The notes: generated by a model not told the origin, from the sequence alone. Positions 1-13,105 are shown, numbered from the stretch's first letter. The stretch is 64,000 nt of DNA from Dermatophagoides farinae (GCF_024713945.1 NC_134681.1:4999501-5063500), one strand, 5' to 3'. A program made the numbers and translations.

Positions 1-1985
1 CTAGAAATAGAAAGATTCTTACACAAGATATGGAAATTTGAAATGAACATTAGAAAACAATTGATCGATCTAAATTAAACCATTCAATCGATCCATCGAT
101 CAATCAGATCGATCATCACCATCACAGTAAATGTGCACTGTATGTGTGTGTGTGTGTGTGTATGTGACTACCCATCATTCAATGTAATGGTTACATTGCT
201 ACTTTTTCTATAATCATCATCATCATCATCATCATGACCATATCGACCGGATATTGATAGTTTGAAAATAATGTTTGATCATCATTTGAAACATTATTAT
301 TATTATTCTTTGATACAATCAATATGATGATGATGATGATGATGATGATGATAATGGTTTTATGGTTAGCAATATATATAAAGTCTCAAATAAGAAAACG
401 TTATTGTACAATTTCATTGATAAATAAATAGCAGTTGATATTGTTGGTGGTGGTGTTGGTGAAAGGAAATGTAAATGAAAATTGAATTTATTCTTTTATT
501 GATAATAATAACAATATATAATAATAATAATGAAAAAATAAAGAAAGAAAGAAAGAAAATAAAACATGTCCACATATTTAATGATGTTCAAGGTGTGTGT
601 GTGCAGGTATATTTGCTATTTTTTTTTTTTTTTTGTTCTTTCGTTACACAGGGGTGTGACACACGCACATCATTTGAAAAACATTATATTCTTGTTTAGT
701 TCAAGTTTTCTATAGAAAAAGAATTAGGGAGTAACAATGAAACTATCTATCTCTCTCTCTCTCTTTGCATCCATAGAAATCTTTTGGTCATATATTGGTT
801 TTATATATGAATAATGATGATGTAATTTTCTCGTATACGATGATGATGATCATAATTTAATTTTTTTTTTTACATTTTATATTTGATTTATCTTGATAAA
901 TTGTGAATGTAGCAAAAAAAACTACCAAGATGAACAAACGAATAGATGTAACAATGTGGAATATATATACCCCTATCCTCACTGGAAAATGGAAATTTTT
1001 TTTTGCTTTGCTTTGCTTTGCTGTTGAAAGCAACAAAATTGAACATTTTAAAATTATTATTATTCCTGGTGTTGTTGTTTTTTGGTTTCATTTTGGTGAA
1101 AAAAAATTTTTTTTTTTTCACATCATCATAAATTTTGGAGAGAAATCCATTGACCATTTTAAGCATCACAAATCGAATCATTTTCATGTATTGTGTCAGG
1201 TAAAAAAAAAGAAAAAGAAAAAGAAAAATTGTACGTTTTTACGTTTTTCAACCACCAGACGTGGTATGATTTGCATTTTTTTTTCTTTTTCTTCTTCATA
1301 ATCTTGATATCTGTATATAAAAATACACATGATTATCATGAAAAATGCTGCAATGTCTGAATATGAAAATATACAAATCTTACATCTTTATCATCACAAA
1401 AAACACTATGTCGTTGTTTTATGAATAGATGAAATGTTTTTTTTTGTTTCTTCTGACCACCTTGAACCATTTCGACTAACTTCTGGTTTTTTTTTGAACG
1501 CGCACACGCTGTGTGTGTGTGTGTGTGGAAAAATATTTTCACCAAATGTTCATATATACAGATGGAACAAGGTTCAATTCTTTCTCTATCTCTCTCTCTC
1601 TCTATTTACGACTTGAAGGTTTTTCGATTAAAATGTCTTGAAAAGTTGAAAAAAGAAAAAAAAATTTTTTTTTTTCTTTTCAACTTTCGTGAATTTTATT
1701 ATCATCCCATATGGGATGTATGTAAATTTTGTTGTTGTTGTTGTTTTCGGCAGGCCACAAAAATGATGTTATGATCATGACGATGATGATAGCTTCATCA
1801 TCATCATCATCATCATCATTGCATTTAAAATGTTTTCATTTCATTCTAGTCAAGTTTAGTTTTGCTGCTGATTTTTTTTTTTGGAAAAAAATTATACATA
1901 TTTATTCAAGCATCTGCCGATTTGAATCGATTAATTTTTTTTTTAAGATGAAAAGCATCAAATTTTTGTTTTTTAAATACAAAAT
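1..1985. other. Gene-free stretch, simple repeats
   Basis: I see no supportable gene here. The stretch holds short TG runs (about 141-160, 1511-1527), TCA/TGA runs (216-234, 325-350, 1796-1820), CT runs (about 747-765 and 1584-1600) and many poly-T or poly-A tracts. The reading frames present are low-complexity (Phe, Lys, Asn, Ser runs) and lack domain-like sequence. Confidence 0.6.
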
Positions 1986-1988
1986 ATA

Positions 1989-2290
1989 AAAATCTATCTC
2001 TTTATGACGCTTAGGATGTCGGTAACTGCAACTTTTACACTCGCCAAGTGCTTGCACTGTGTACTTGCATTGTGTATTAACTTGGCATTTAATGCGGCGA
2101 AAACTTTTGAATGCCGCTGAACAGTTCGTCCAGCTCAGAAGTAGAAGCCGCTTCTAAAGAAACGCATTCTGTGGTATGTAGCTTTGACAAAGCTTTTTTT
2201 CATTGTTCTAGCTCAGCACACGTTGCTGCGGCTTTTGCATCCAATAGATGGGTGCAGTCATTCAATAGAACATAGAAAGAATCGAATTCG
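1989..2290 (-). repeat. Degenerate dispersed repeat, copy A (possible TE coding remnant)
   Basis: This patch is compositionally complex, unlike the microsatellite DNA around it. Bases 1989-2099 resemble 11168-11275 in the same orientation: both contain an AATCTATCT motif, ATGTCGGT, TTTTACACTC, a shared AAGTGCTTGCA block and a closing TGATGCGGC-like block. Read on the minus strand, the patch gives a protein-like stretch that starts EFDSFYVLLNDCTHLLDAKA and then meets a stop and a frameshift, followed by a frame containing AALNAKLIHNASTQCKHLAS. That is the look of a decayed coding sequence, perhaps gag-like. I do not recognise the family, and the outer limits are uncertain. Confidence 0.45.
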
Positions 2291-2765
2291 AATTTTTCGA
2301 ATTTTGATAGCGACCACGTGATTTTCATTTTGTAGGTCTGTATGAGTGAGTATTATATGAGTAGTTGATGAGTATGATTTGTATGATTATGAGTATTGAA
2401 AAGTGAAAAATTGTTTTTATCATTTCTTTTCTAATCTAATCTAATCATCATTTTTGATCCCGAATTCGAATTTGAATTCGAATCGTCATTTTCATTTCAT
2501 TTCATTTGTTTCTTCATCATTCGTTCGTATTCGTAATATCATCATATGGTCGTCATATTGAAATTCACATTTCGTTTTAAACTTATTTTGGTCTGGGTGA
2601 TTAAAATTTATATTTGTGTTTGTTCTTGTGTGTTCGATACGAAACATTTAAAATCTACATATATATACCTGAAATTAATCATCATTTTTTCCAATTCCAA
2701 TTTTCTAAATTCCAATGAAAAAAAGAAAAATGAAAAATGATCAAAATCGAAATGATCATCAAAAT

Positions 2766-2921
2766 TTTGAGCGTAAAGCGAAACAGTGTTTAGCGGGGCC
2801 TATTTTAACATTATTTGTGTACATTTTTACCCTTCATATGCAATGTAACAATGTAATGTAATGTACAGCGTTATATCGAAACAGCGCTAATCATGGTTTT
2901 ACTGTATTACTGTATATCTAG
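2766..2921 (-). mobile_element. Possible pogo/Tigger-like DNA transposon end (fragment)
   Basis: Read on the minus strand, the right edge begins TA then CAGTAAAACC (inner part near 2904-2913), followed by a block resembling CGCTGTTTCGATATAACGCT (about 2869-2893). A second, diverged copy of the same block, CACTGTTTCGCTTTACGCT, lies at about 2770-2790 in the same orientation. CAGT-AAACC ends followed by tandem subterminal TTTCGATATAACG-like motifs next to a TA target are typical of pogo/Tigger elements of the Tc1/mariner superfamily. I found no matching opposite terminus or transposase, so this is at most a fragment. The assignment is inference from motif resemblance. Confidence 0.35.
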
Positions 2922-3085
2922 TCTTTTTCGAACTATCGAACTATTTTTTTGATTTGATTTGATTTCCAACACACGTGCTTTTGCAATATCATCATCATTT
3001 TCGTTTAGGCTATGATAACTGTGCATGTTTATCTTTTGTGTTCAAGAATTCAAGAACAAGAAAACAAAAAAATAAATAAAAGAAA

Positions 3086-3806
3086 ATGCCAAACGAAGAT
3101 GCAAGAGAAAGAGAAAGAGAACATTTTCAAAAGTGTAAGGTACAATTCATGGCTGACCCTGCGGTACCAAACCGAAAGCCGGAAGTAACACGCCGTGCAT
3201 GGAAAACCACCGTCAGGCACAAAGCGCTAAAATTGACACCTTTGACTGGATACCAAGTAGGGGGCGGCGCAGCTGCCACCCCTGCGGATATCCAGCTATA
3301 TTGACCGTCAAGGATAGACAGCCCTTCGTGAATCAAGAAACAATTTGGCCACCACCGGAATCGACAGAAAGTGAATTCATCATTTACCGAAATCGTCAGC
3401 TTCGTCAGCAAATCTTCAGCCACCACCGGATTAGTCAACAGAATGGCCCACCCCCGATTTACCAATTGAAATTGAATGGTCGACAACACAATCATTCATC
3501 TTTTTATTTACTGCCGGATAAAAATCATCTCTATTTTCTTTTTCTTTTATTTTATATTGTTAAATTTTTCTTATTTCCTTTCCGGCTACATGATATTAAT
3601 TTAATTTATTGAATTTATATTGTATTATGATTTTAATGATTGGCCATTGCCGATCAATTTTAAATTGGTTAATAAATAAATTCATTTCTTTAAAAAAAAA
3701 GGACAGACAGCCCCGCAGGGCCAGCCTGGGCAGGCGCGAAGCGCCTGTACCGGGCTGCTGTTTTTTTAATATCAATAAAACAACAACAACAACAACAACA
3801 ACATGA
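3086..3806 (+). mobile_element. Retroposon-like insertion or noncoding gene with CAA tail
   Basis: This patch is clearly more GC-rich than its surroundings, especially at 3130-3470 and 3697-3762. It ends with a GC-rich hairpin, a T run, an AATAAA (3774-3779) and then a CAA repeat, a layout seen at the 3' ends of some non-LTR retrotransposons and their derived short elements. Two overlapping plus-strand frames (3086-3304 and 3199-3612) have mixed composition but match no domain I know. An AGACAGCCC motif occurs twice (near 3317 and 3705). I saw no convincing target-site duplication. It could also be the last exon of an unrecognised noncoding transcript. Confidence 0.35.
3723..3756 (+). other. 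GC-rich hairpin followed by a T run
   Basis: The inner stem CAGGCGC / GCGCCTG is perfect around a GAA loop. It is extended by GG/CC and AGCC/GGCT pairs across small internal loops. A run of seven T follows at 3761-3767. In this AT-rich DNA such a structure is unlikely to be a by-product of composition. It may be a 3'-end recognition hairpin of the retroposon-like patch that contains it. Confidence 0.7.
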
Positions 3807-4101
3807 AGGAAAATGGATGCAAAACGAATCCAGAAACAGAAAAACTTTATAGAAAATTTTCATATTGATTTTTCAAGGAAATTATCGTGTTTGATTTATA
3901 TTGATTTGGTTGATTATTTGCAACAAAAAAAAATGTCATATGATAACATTGATTAGAAAATTGAAAGCAAAACAAAAATCTAACGGTAATTTGAGAAAAA
4001 TTAATTTTTATTTTCTTTACATATTCATTGCGTGTTGTTCATGTTGAACATCTTTTTTTTTGTTTGTTTGTCTGTTTGTACTTGATTCATCAAATTAACA
4101 A

Positions 4102-4132
<31 letters not shown>

Positions 4133-5200
4133 AAGCAATTAAAATTTTACTTTTGCCTTACTGAGCAAAAAAAAACGCATCATCACCAATGTGTCGTGCA
4201 ATACGGCAATCAGTCGAAAAATACACATAATCCATTGCGATAAATTGAAAAAAATTTTTTTTGTTTGTTTGTTGTTGAATCATCAATTTTGGTAGTTTTA
4301 AACAAATAAACAAACAAACAAAATTTTCTGTTTGAATGTAATAATAATTCTGTATATAACGTATCCATATGTGGATGTGTTTCTTTTTTCAAGAAAAAAA
4401 AAAATGAATTTCATGACTTTTGCTCGTATTGTTGCCCATGTCTTAATAAATACTACACATAAATTAAACAAAAAAAAAAAAAAAAAACACAACCATACTT
4501 TACTGCTGTTTATTTTAATTTTTTTTTTACATTTTTATTCACTACCTTGTTTTTTCTTTCAAATCAAATAATCATCATTATCATAGATCGTTTCATATTT
4601 TTTATTTTCATTTTTTTTATGATACTTAGCATCATCGATGATGATGATGATGACCAAAGTCAGGCTGGATGGTTTTTTAAGATTTTTTTTTATCGCTTCT
4701 TGCACATTTATTTTTCGAGTGTGTGAGTTCGTGAGTTTGTGAATTAATAATAATTGCTAATGGGCGCTGGCAATTTTATCAACAAAAAAAAAAAAAAATT
4801 TTTCATTAATCTCAAATGATATGATATGATTGTTGAAATTTTAAAACCAACTTCGGTTCCCCTTTTTTATATGTTCGTTTTTGTTGATGATTAACGCATG
4901 TATTTGTTGGCCTCGGTTATCAATGCCCGTCACATAATACGTTACACCATTATATCTATACTATCAGTGTTTTGAATATATATATATATAGATCAATTAA
5001 TTCAATAGTTTTTAATCGATGCTTTCTGCCTTGATAGTTGATTTATGCATATAAACACAACTAGCAAGACGGTTGTTATAATAATAATAATGTATATTTA
5101 GATTGCAATTAATGTGAATCTAATAGCGTTTATAATAATGTGATTAATAACAAAAAGGGGTCTACATTAATAATCTATGTGTGATTGATTTATTGTTTCA

Positions 5201-5234
5201 ATTGATTGATCGATCGATCGATCGATCAATCAAT
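5201..5234. repeat. 34-bp perfect palindrome of GATC/GATT units
   Basis: The sequence is ATTGATTGAT, then CGATCGATCGATCG, then ATCAATCAAT. It equals its own reverse complement over all 34 bases and contains a cluster of GATC sites. It can form a cruciform or hairpin. Similar but imperfect GATC/GATT runs occur elsewhere in the window (for example 76-115). Confidence 0.9.
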
Positions 5235-8176
5235 CATTATGAAAATCATCATCATCAATTGCAATCACATTATTGAATGAAATGTGATTATTTTTGATAT
5301 TGATACAATTGAATAGATACTGATCACAGTGTACACAAAACAAATCAATAAAAAACAATGATTTGTCATTGCTTCAAGCTTAGACTACCTGGTGCGTGTG
5401 TGTGTGTGTGTGTATGAGTGCATGTGTTGTACACTGTGTACATCTGTACATAGATGGATATCATTTTCATTTTTCATAATCATTTGATTTGAAACCAATT
5501 TTTTTTATTTCATCAAAATCCATTAGTTTTATTATCTATTTTATTCGAGTTTTGCAATCTACGCAATGAATGATTGACATTTTTTGTTTTGTTTTGTTTT
5601 TTGTTTCAATGATGATGTTCAATGCTTTGTTTGGGTCGATCCTGTCTAGCTGGGTATTTATTATCTCATGCTGTGTTTAGTGTTGTGGTAATCATCATCA
5701 TCATCATCATCATCACCATGATTCGAATGCCAATTGCAATATCATTATCGTATGTGTGTGTGTTTGTCTGTATGTTTTCAATTGGCCAAAAATTCACAAT
5801 TATAGCATTGACTAATTGAATTTCGATTATGATGACAAGTTTAAAAAAAAACAACCACCAAAAACATTGAACATTGAACATTCATATTTTTTTTCTCTTT
5901 TTTTTCACTACTATCAATAGATTCTTGAAATAAAAAAAAACGTTATTCAGGATCATTGTGGTGTCATCATCATTATCATTACAATCATCGGGTGTGTCCT
6001 TTATGCATTTCAATTTCTCTCTCACTCTCTCTCACACACACTATTATACCTACCTATCACCCATTAATAATTTTTTTTTCTTGATTTTAGACCGGTAAAA
6101 TCGTTAATATCAAAAAAACCACCTATTTGTATGTGGTTTTTTTTCAACAAAAAAAAAAAAAAAATGTCAATTAGGACGTGACTAACACCTCATTGTCGCT
6201 ATTGTTGTTATTATTATTGTTGTTGTTGTTGTTGATTTGAATTTGATTATGTGGTCGAAATATAAAAAAAAATTTCAGCACAAAAAAAACCTACACTTTT
6301 GACAAATCATTCATTTTTTTTTCATCATTTCTATAGTTTTCTCATTCCGTTATCATTCAAATGATTTGTCAGACAAACAGAACAAAACAAAACAAAACAA
6401 AACAAAAAACAACAGAAAAAAAAATTAGAAATTCAAGTCATCCAATTGAAAAGATGAGAACAAGATGATGATGATTATTTATGACGTTGGTTAGTAATTA
6501 CTAAATTAGTTATTTTACAGTAAAAAAAAGACAATTGTAATGGATTGACCTTTTTTTTCTTCTTTTTTTTTTTGGTACATTGATTCCCAAATGAGATCCA
6601 AAAACAAAAATAAAAGTTGCCGATGATAAATTCAATGAATGAATGAATGAATGAACATTGGAAAATGGGAAAAAATCAAAAAAAAAAGAGAAATATTGTT
6701 TTCATTTCCCAAAGGATCCCGAATAGTTTTCGTTCAAAAATAAATTCACTTCAATCATCAGGTTTTTTTTTTTGGTTGGAATCACAGAATCAATTTTGAG
6801 AATACTAATGCTAATAATCTTGCAATTGAGGATGCGTAAAGTTGAACAAAAAAAAAAAAAAAAAAAAACACAATTGTTCGATCACTGGAACATTGTTACA
6901 TCCGTTTTTTCATTTCTATTTTTTGTTGTCCTATAAGAAGAAAGATGAATGTATTTATTTATTTACATTTAAGAAACAAACAAACAAAAATGAAAAAAAC
7001 GTTGACATTTTTTTTCATTTTTGTTTCCAATTGAATGATTCAAAAAACAAACCGAAATCAACTCAATCAGCCGTGTAAGTCTGTTACCTGAAATCAAAAA
7101 AAAAAAAAAAAAAAAAACGCTCACATCTTCCATCAGGAAAACAGGAGAAAATGTTTACATATTTATTTGTCTACCTACCTGCTTACTATATTAAAAATTG
7201 ATTGATCTACCCATGGCACAAAATAAATGGAAAGGGAAAGTAAAAAAAAAAAAAAATTTGAACGCGTGCCCGCCATTATAAACGTATAAAATAAAAGTAT
7301 ACGCCAATATTTGCTGTATGGACCATGGCCAATCCGGAATTTATATTATGATGGAATAAAAAAAATTCGTTGAATCAAATTATTATTTGAAAAATCTATC
7401 CACAATTTCAGTACATTTTATTTTGCACTCGTATCTAAAGCTTTAGCTATCTCTCTCTTCCTCTCTCACCTTGTTACCCAATAAAATGAAATAGAAAATG
7501 AAACATTGCGTGAGTTGTCATCATGGCTTTGTGTATTAACTTTGTGTGTATGCTTTTTTTCTGAATATAACTGTATAGATATACAATGATTGCTCACCAT
7601 GTTTTTTTTTCCTGTTTTGTTTTTCCATTTTTTTCCATACAATTCCTGGTGAATTCCATTATCAAGCTGTCCAAGCTTTCTCTCAGGTAAATTCGTTTTT
7701 ATATATATGTTTATTGTATGTATAAAATGAAACAAAAACCACAGATGATGATCATTTTAGTTTTTTTTTACTTTTCATAATCGGAATTGAACATTCTGTA
7801 TTAAAATAGGTTCATCGGATGGAAAACAATTCAAACAACAACTATACACAATGGAATTCAATGGATGCACAGAGAATTCCTAGGATTATTGGATTCTTTT
7901 GTTGTTGTTCATTGTTCATTTTGTTTGATTGAAATTAATAATGATTGAAAATGAAAAAAAAATTGCATTTTATCCAGAATCGTTTTATATATAAATTTTT
8001 TTTCTGTGTTAAAATGTTATCATATATACACCCACCCACCACAAAATTATCAAAATTGAGAATATTCTTTGAAGATGAATAAAGAGAATATATAATAAAT
8101 ACTTTAGTTCACTGATTATTATTATTATTATGATGAATATTAATATCTGAATATGTGAATACTTGGGTTCTCTTCT

Positions 8177-8177
<1 letters not shown>

Positions 8178-8223
<46 letters not shown>
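8178..8223. repeat. (TTG) microsatellite, about 15 units
   Basis: This is a pure TTG run of about 46 bp in gene-free DNA. On the minus strand it reads as a poly-Asn or poly-Gln frame with no flanking coding signal. Shorter TTG/CAA runs recur across the window (about 10684-10738, 26750-26777, 58101-58140, 60543-60572, 63421-63449). Confidence 0.95.
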
Positions 8224-8224
<1 letters not shown>

Positions 8225-11167
8225 ATTATTGCAACAGTGAACAAAACAGTTTGTTACGCCTTTTCTTTTGGATATGAAATATGTTAAGATTCTTTGCATA
8301 TTTTATATGATTTATTGTTGTTGTTGTTGTTGCTGTTGTTACATTCTCACCCATTTTGTTTCTTCAAAATTAATTTCTTCTGATTTTATGAATAAAGAAT
8401 TTGCATTATTATTATTATGAAATGATAATTAAACATTAATTGAATAGGTGAAGAATTTATTCATGAATTTCATTGTATTCTTTTCTTATCTTGACAGATA
8501 CAAGTCCCGATGAGAATCTAAAGTAGAATCTGTATCAATCAATTTTTTTACCATCATTTCCAATGAATAATCGATTTGATTACATGACAAATTCAGACAA
8601 AAAAAAAAATAAAACATTAGACGCTTCCACGCATAACGAAACTGAAACAAGCTAGAAAAAAAATCATCTATCAAATATGATCACGTGAATGATCCAATTT
8701 TAGAAATTCTGTATGTTTGATTTCCCGAAATGATCATCATCATCATCATCATCGTAATATAGAATATAGAATTCTAAATATATCAAATAAGTTTGTCTAT
8801 GTGGATGCATGTATATATGAATGAAAAAGAGAAAACGAAAATAAAAATTCTGTCTAGATCTTTTGGGTGCGTGTGTTCTCTCTATTTCTCTGTCTATGTT
8901 TCTATGTCAATGTCAGGTAATAATAGGATATTTTTTTTTTATTCTTCCTCTTCTTCTTCTTCTTCTATTTTTTTCCCTTTGCCAAATATCGACAAATATT
9001 CAACAACATAAACATTATCAGTATGAATGACCCTGAAATAATGGCACGCGACCGCTCGTGCAAAGGTCATTTATATAAATATACCACATTATTACATTAT
9101 CTAATTTTGATTTCTCATTTTTTTTGTTGTTGTTGTTCGTTCGTTCTTTTTTTTGGGGGGGTGAGGTTGATCACCGAATTTAATAAGATAATTACAAGTT
9201 CAATATAACATATATAAATATGGTTGATTATTGTTAGTTGGGTTTTTTTTTGCTCAGCCGATTCAAAATGTAATAATATTCATTTGGGCGTGTATGTTTA
9301 TAAATGCGCGCGCGTGTCTATGTGTGTGTGGTGTGTGTGTGTGTGTGATATGATCTGGATCAATAATGTCTATTTCATATGATTTTTGATGATAATAATT
9401 TTTCTCTTGTTTTTTTTTTGTTCATATATAACTAGAATCTAATGATTAGATGTTTGAAACAATAGCAATAGATAGAAGAATCTGGACATTTTGAATGAGA
9501 AATGTGAACTTTTAATTTGATGATCAAACCAGCATCTGAATTTTTCTTCTTCTGTTTGTCGGCAAAACGTTTTTTCTTTTTTTATGTGAAAAAAAAAAAC
9601 ATCAAGCACCGTTTTCAGTTTTTGCTTTTGCTTTTGCTTTTGCTTTTGTTTTTGTTGTTGTTGTTGTTGTTCTAGTTTGATGTTAATTGCAAGCGTGATT
9701 TGTGTGATCCTTGTGTTTTGAAACTGGTACGTTCAAATTTACTGTTGTTGTTGTTGTTGTGGTTGCTATTATTATCATTATATTGCTGTTGATACCAGAA
9801 TAAATTTTAGTTAGTCAGCCAGCCAGTCAGCCAGCCAACCAGACAGGTATATGGCAAACGCAGATGCTCATATCATCATCATCATCATCATAGCAAAATT
9901 CAAAGGAATAAATTCTCTCATAAATCAGCTGTCTTTCAGCTGCTGTTTGATGTTAAAATATATACGACAAACTTTTACTGATCATTGATGCAACGTACTA
10001 AAAAAAAAAAAATGAAAAAAAACTCATTATAATGAATATGAAAAATTTTTTTCCCTTTCAAATCAATTTCAATGCCTGTCAACCTGTATGTAGGTGGTAG
10101 GTTTATGTGTGCATATTTGTCATAAGTTTCCGATGGAAAAAACGAATCTGGCAAATACAAAAACAACAACAACGAAAAAAAACTGTCAATCACAATATAC
10201 CGTACAGCGTAGATTTATTTTCCATTTCAATATATATCAGTTTTATTTTTATTTTTTTGATCCAAAAATAATCAAAGATCAATATTAATAAATGGCTTGA
10301 ATTGTATAGATAACGAAATTCTTATTTCTAATTTCACATTATAAATTGTTAATACATTTTCTCTTTGTGTGTGTGTGTGTGTATGTTTGTGTGTTTAATG
10401 TCGTTGAACATACATCGATGATGTTGATGATGATTTGATTGAAGAATCTGAAAATGAAATTTGCAGGAACAACTACACAATATATAAATGTACTGATAAT
10501 GAGATGTGAAAAAAAATATCCAACAAAAATGGCAAAAAAAAGAAGCAAAAAATGATCACATTTTCTGACATTCAAATTGTAGAAGTAGTAGCCTCTCTCT
10601 CTCTCTCGCTCTCTATTTCTCGATTTCGGTTTCAGAAGGGAGGGGGGGAAATAAGGTTGGAAAAAGGTTTTTGTTTTGCCTTTTTGTTGTTGTTGTCGTT
10701 GATGGTGGTGGTGGTTGTTGTTGTTGTTGTTGTTGTTTTTGTTCATCTTCATAGTCATCATCATCGTCGTCGGTTGTATGATGGGTTACAATAGTCTGAT
10801 GACATTATTGCGTGATCACAACAACAACAACAACAACAAACACAAAGATCGTAGACCTAAAGAATAGAAAAAAAATACCAAATACCAGAATTTACTGAAA
10901 CCAAACAAACAAAATAAAAAGACAACAGTCTTCATTCTTTGGTAGAAATTTTTTTTTTGCTCTATCCATCTCATTTTATTCCATCCCATCGTTTTTATTT
11001 CTCTTTTTTTTCATCATCATCATGTCCAATTCGTTGAATTCTTGTCGTCGTCATCATCATCATCATCATCTATTGTCCATGTTACCGGGTTCTGTGTGTT
11101 CAGTACATCATGATGATGATGATGATGATGATCGAATAGATGCAATGTTCTTTTTTTCAAAATATAC

Positions 11168-11275
11168 AAATCTATCTATTCTATATCATTATGTCGGTTG
11201 TTTGTGAGTAAACACAATTTTTACACTCTGTAAGTGCTTGCATTGTATTGACAAATTTGGTACTTGATGCGGCCA
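11168..11275 (-). repeat. Degenerate dispersed repeat, copy B
   Basis: This is the second copy of the patch at 1989-2099. Shared blocks in the same order are AATCTATCT, ATGTCGGT (11191), TTTTACACTC, AAGTGCTTGCA and a closing TTGATGCGGCC. On the minus strand one frame reads ASSTKFVNTMQALTECKNC, comparable with the corresponding part of copy A. It is shorter than copy A and broken. Confidence 0.45.
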
Positions 11276-12380
11276 ATCATCATCTATCTACCTAATTTAT
11301 AATTTGCTAGTCGAGAATTTTTGATAATGTTTTTTTTGTTGTTTCGGCAATTCATGATTAACCTGGATTTAGTACTGAATTTCAATAATAATCATCTTGT
11401 ATTGATTGGCTATGGAGTGGATAAACACTGATCAATAATTTTCTTTCGACATTGGAAAGATAAAACATAAAAGAGAATTTGAGCAAAAAAAAAATAGAAA
11501 ACAAAACGAATGTAAATATTTGTTTGACTTTTATTTTTCATTATCATCATCATCATCATCATTATGATCGTTATTGTTTCGTTTAATGTTGTTGTTGTTG
11601 TTATATCAAAATAATCAATGAATAATAATAAAAATTTTTGACAAATATTGAATGAAAATGAACTTTTTTTTCTCATATTAGTTGTTGAAATATAGATATA
11701 TATATAAAAAAAAGTATGAAGATGAGAAAATTTTTTCTGTTAGAATTAACAACAACAACAACAAAATACAATTCATTTGCCCAGTCTGTTCGGATACTTT
11801 TTTTTTCTGTGGATAATATTTTTTTTTTTGGGTTTTTTTTCAAAAGAATCAAAGAACTAGAAAAAAAACTAGTAGAAGAAGAAGAAGAAAAAGAAGAGCT
11901 CGTCAATCACTATTAGTGTCAAAATGAATGAATGAATGAATGAATTACATGCAGACATTATACCCTAGACCGTATATATACATAAACAACATTGATGATG
12001 ATTTGAAGATAAGAGAAGAAAAAAATCTAAGAAAGAAATACCGCAAGTTTTATATTTTTGTTTTTTTTTACTTCATTATTACTTTGAATCTGCTTAAAAC
12101 ATAGACATAGACACACAAACACACACAATCACTAGCCACTCATCATCATCAAGTTTAAACAAATCTTCTGGCACCTTTTTTTTCTGATGATGATGATGAT
12201 ATTTGTCTCGGTTCAGGTCAATGGCGATTATGTTCATCATCATCATCATCAACAACAACAACAACAACAACAATAACAACATGTATTGAATGTGATGAAA
12301 ATTGAAAAAAAAAAAAATTTTTTCTCTTCACTAATACAGGTAGCTCTTAATTAAACCGACCGAATTGCTATCATGATGAC

Positions 12381-12411
<31 letters not shown>

Positions 12412-13074
12412 GTAATGAGGTTCTTAAGATTATTTTTAGATTCATTTCATATTGAATCATAACATTGAATAAAATGAAAAACAAATGTGTGTGTGTGTAC
12501 CGTAAAATGACAAGCAAAAAAAAAATTGCAATATGAATTGAGAGAGAGAGAGAGACTACAGACAAAAAAAAAACTAAACCACACAGACAATTTTATGTGT
12601 GAAAATTTGATTTATTAAGACAAATCACCATCATATATATGTGTAGAACATGATGACCATTAATATTAATTTCTGGATAAAAATTATTGCCATTGATGAT
12701 GATGATGATGATGATGATGATAATGAGAATTAAAACTCGACACAGACAGACAGATAGATTTCCTTATCTCATTGATCGATTGATTGATTGATTGATTGAT
12801 TGATTAGATTTTTCATTACGGTAAAAAAAAATTATGTCATACAACTATTGTGTGTGTGTGTAATTGAGAATGTTTTTTTTGATTGCAAATAATTGAATCA
12901 GTGAGGAAAAAATGAATTGAATTTTTTTTTCTCCATACACACTGTCAAATGTCATTGATAATCATTACAAAGATTCATAGAGGGAGGTGTGTGTTGAATT
13001 CATGAATGTCTGACAAAAGTCAAGTGCATAAGAATACGCTAGTATTAAAAACCGGACAACGATGAATGAGCATT

Positions 13075-13105
<31 letters not shown>

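Larger units (their letters stand above)
3807..11167. other. Gene-free stretch, simple repeats
   Basis: I see no gene that can be supported. The contents are poly-A/T tracts, TCA/TGA tracts (for example 5693-5715 and 8732-8752), CAAAA repeats (6379-6410), a TTG tract (8178-8223), a TTTTGC repeat (about 9624-9654), a CAGC/CAGT tract (about 9818-9845) and TG tracts (about 5397-5412 and 9319-9348). One exon-like island at about 7639-7686, which ends CAG before GTAAAT, is described under findings. Confidence 0.55.

Noticed and set aside
3723-3767. Hairpin plus T run as a bacterial intrinsic terminator, or bacterial contamination
   Set aside because: The context is eukaryotic (AATAAA, CAA tail, intron-bearing genes nearby) and there are no bacterial genes in the window.
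5622-5693. Possible signal-peptide exon starting MLCLGRSCLAGYLL before a GTAATC
   Set aside because: The stretch is complex in composition, but there is no partner exon, the donor is poor and it runs straight into a TCA repeat.
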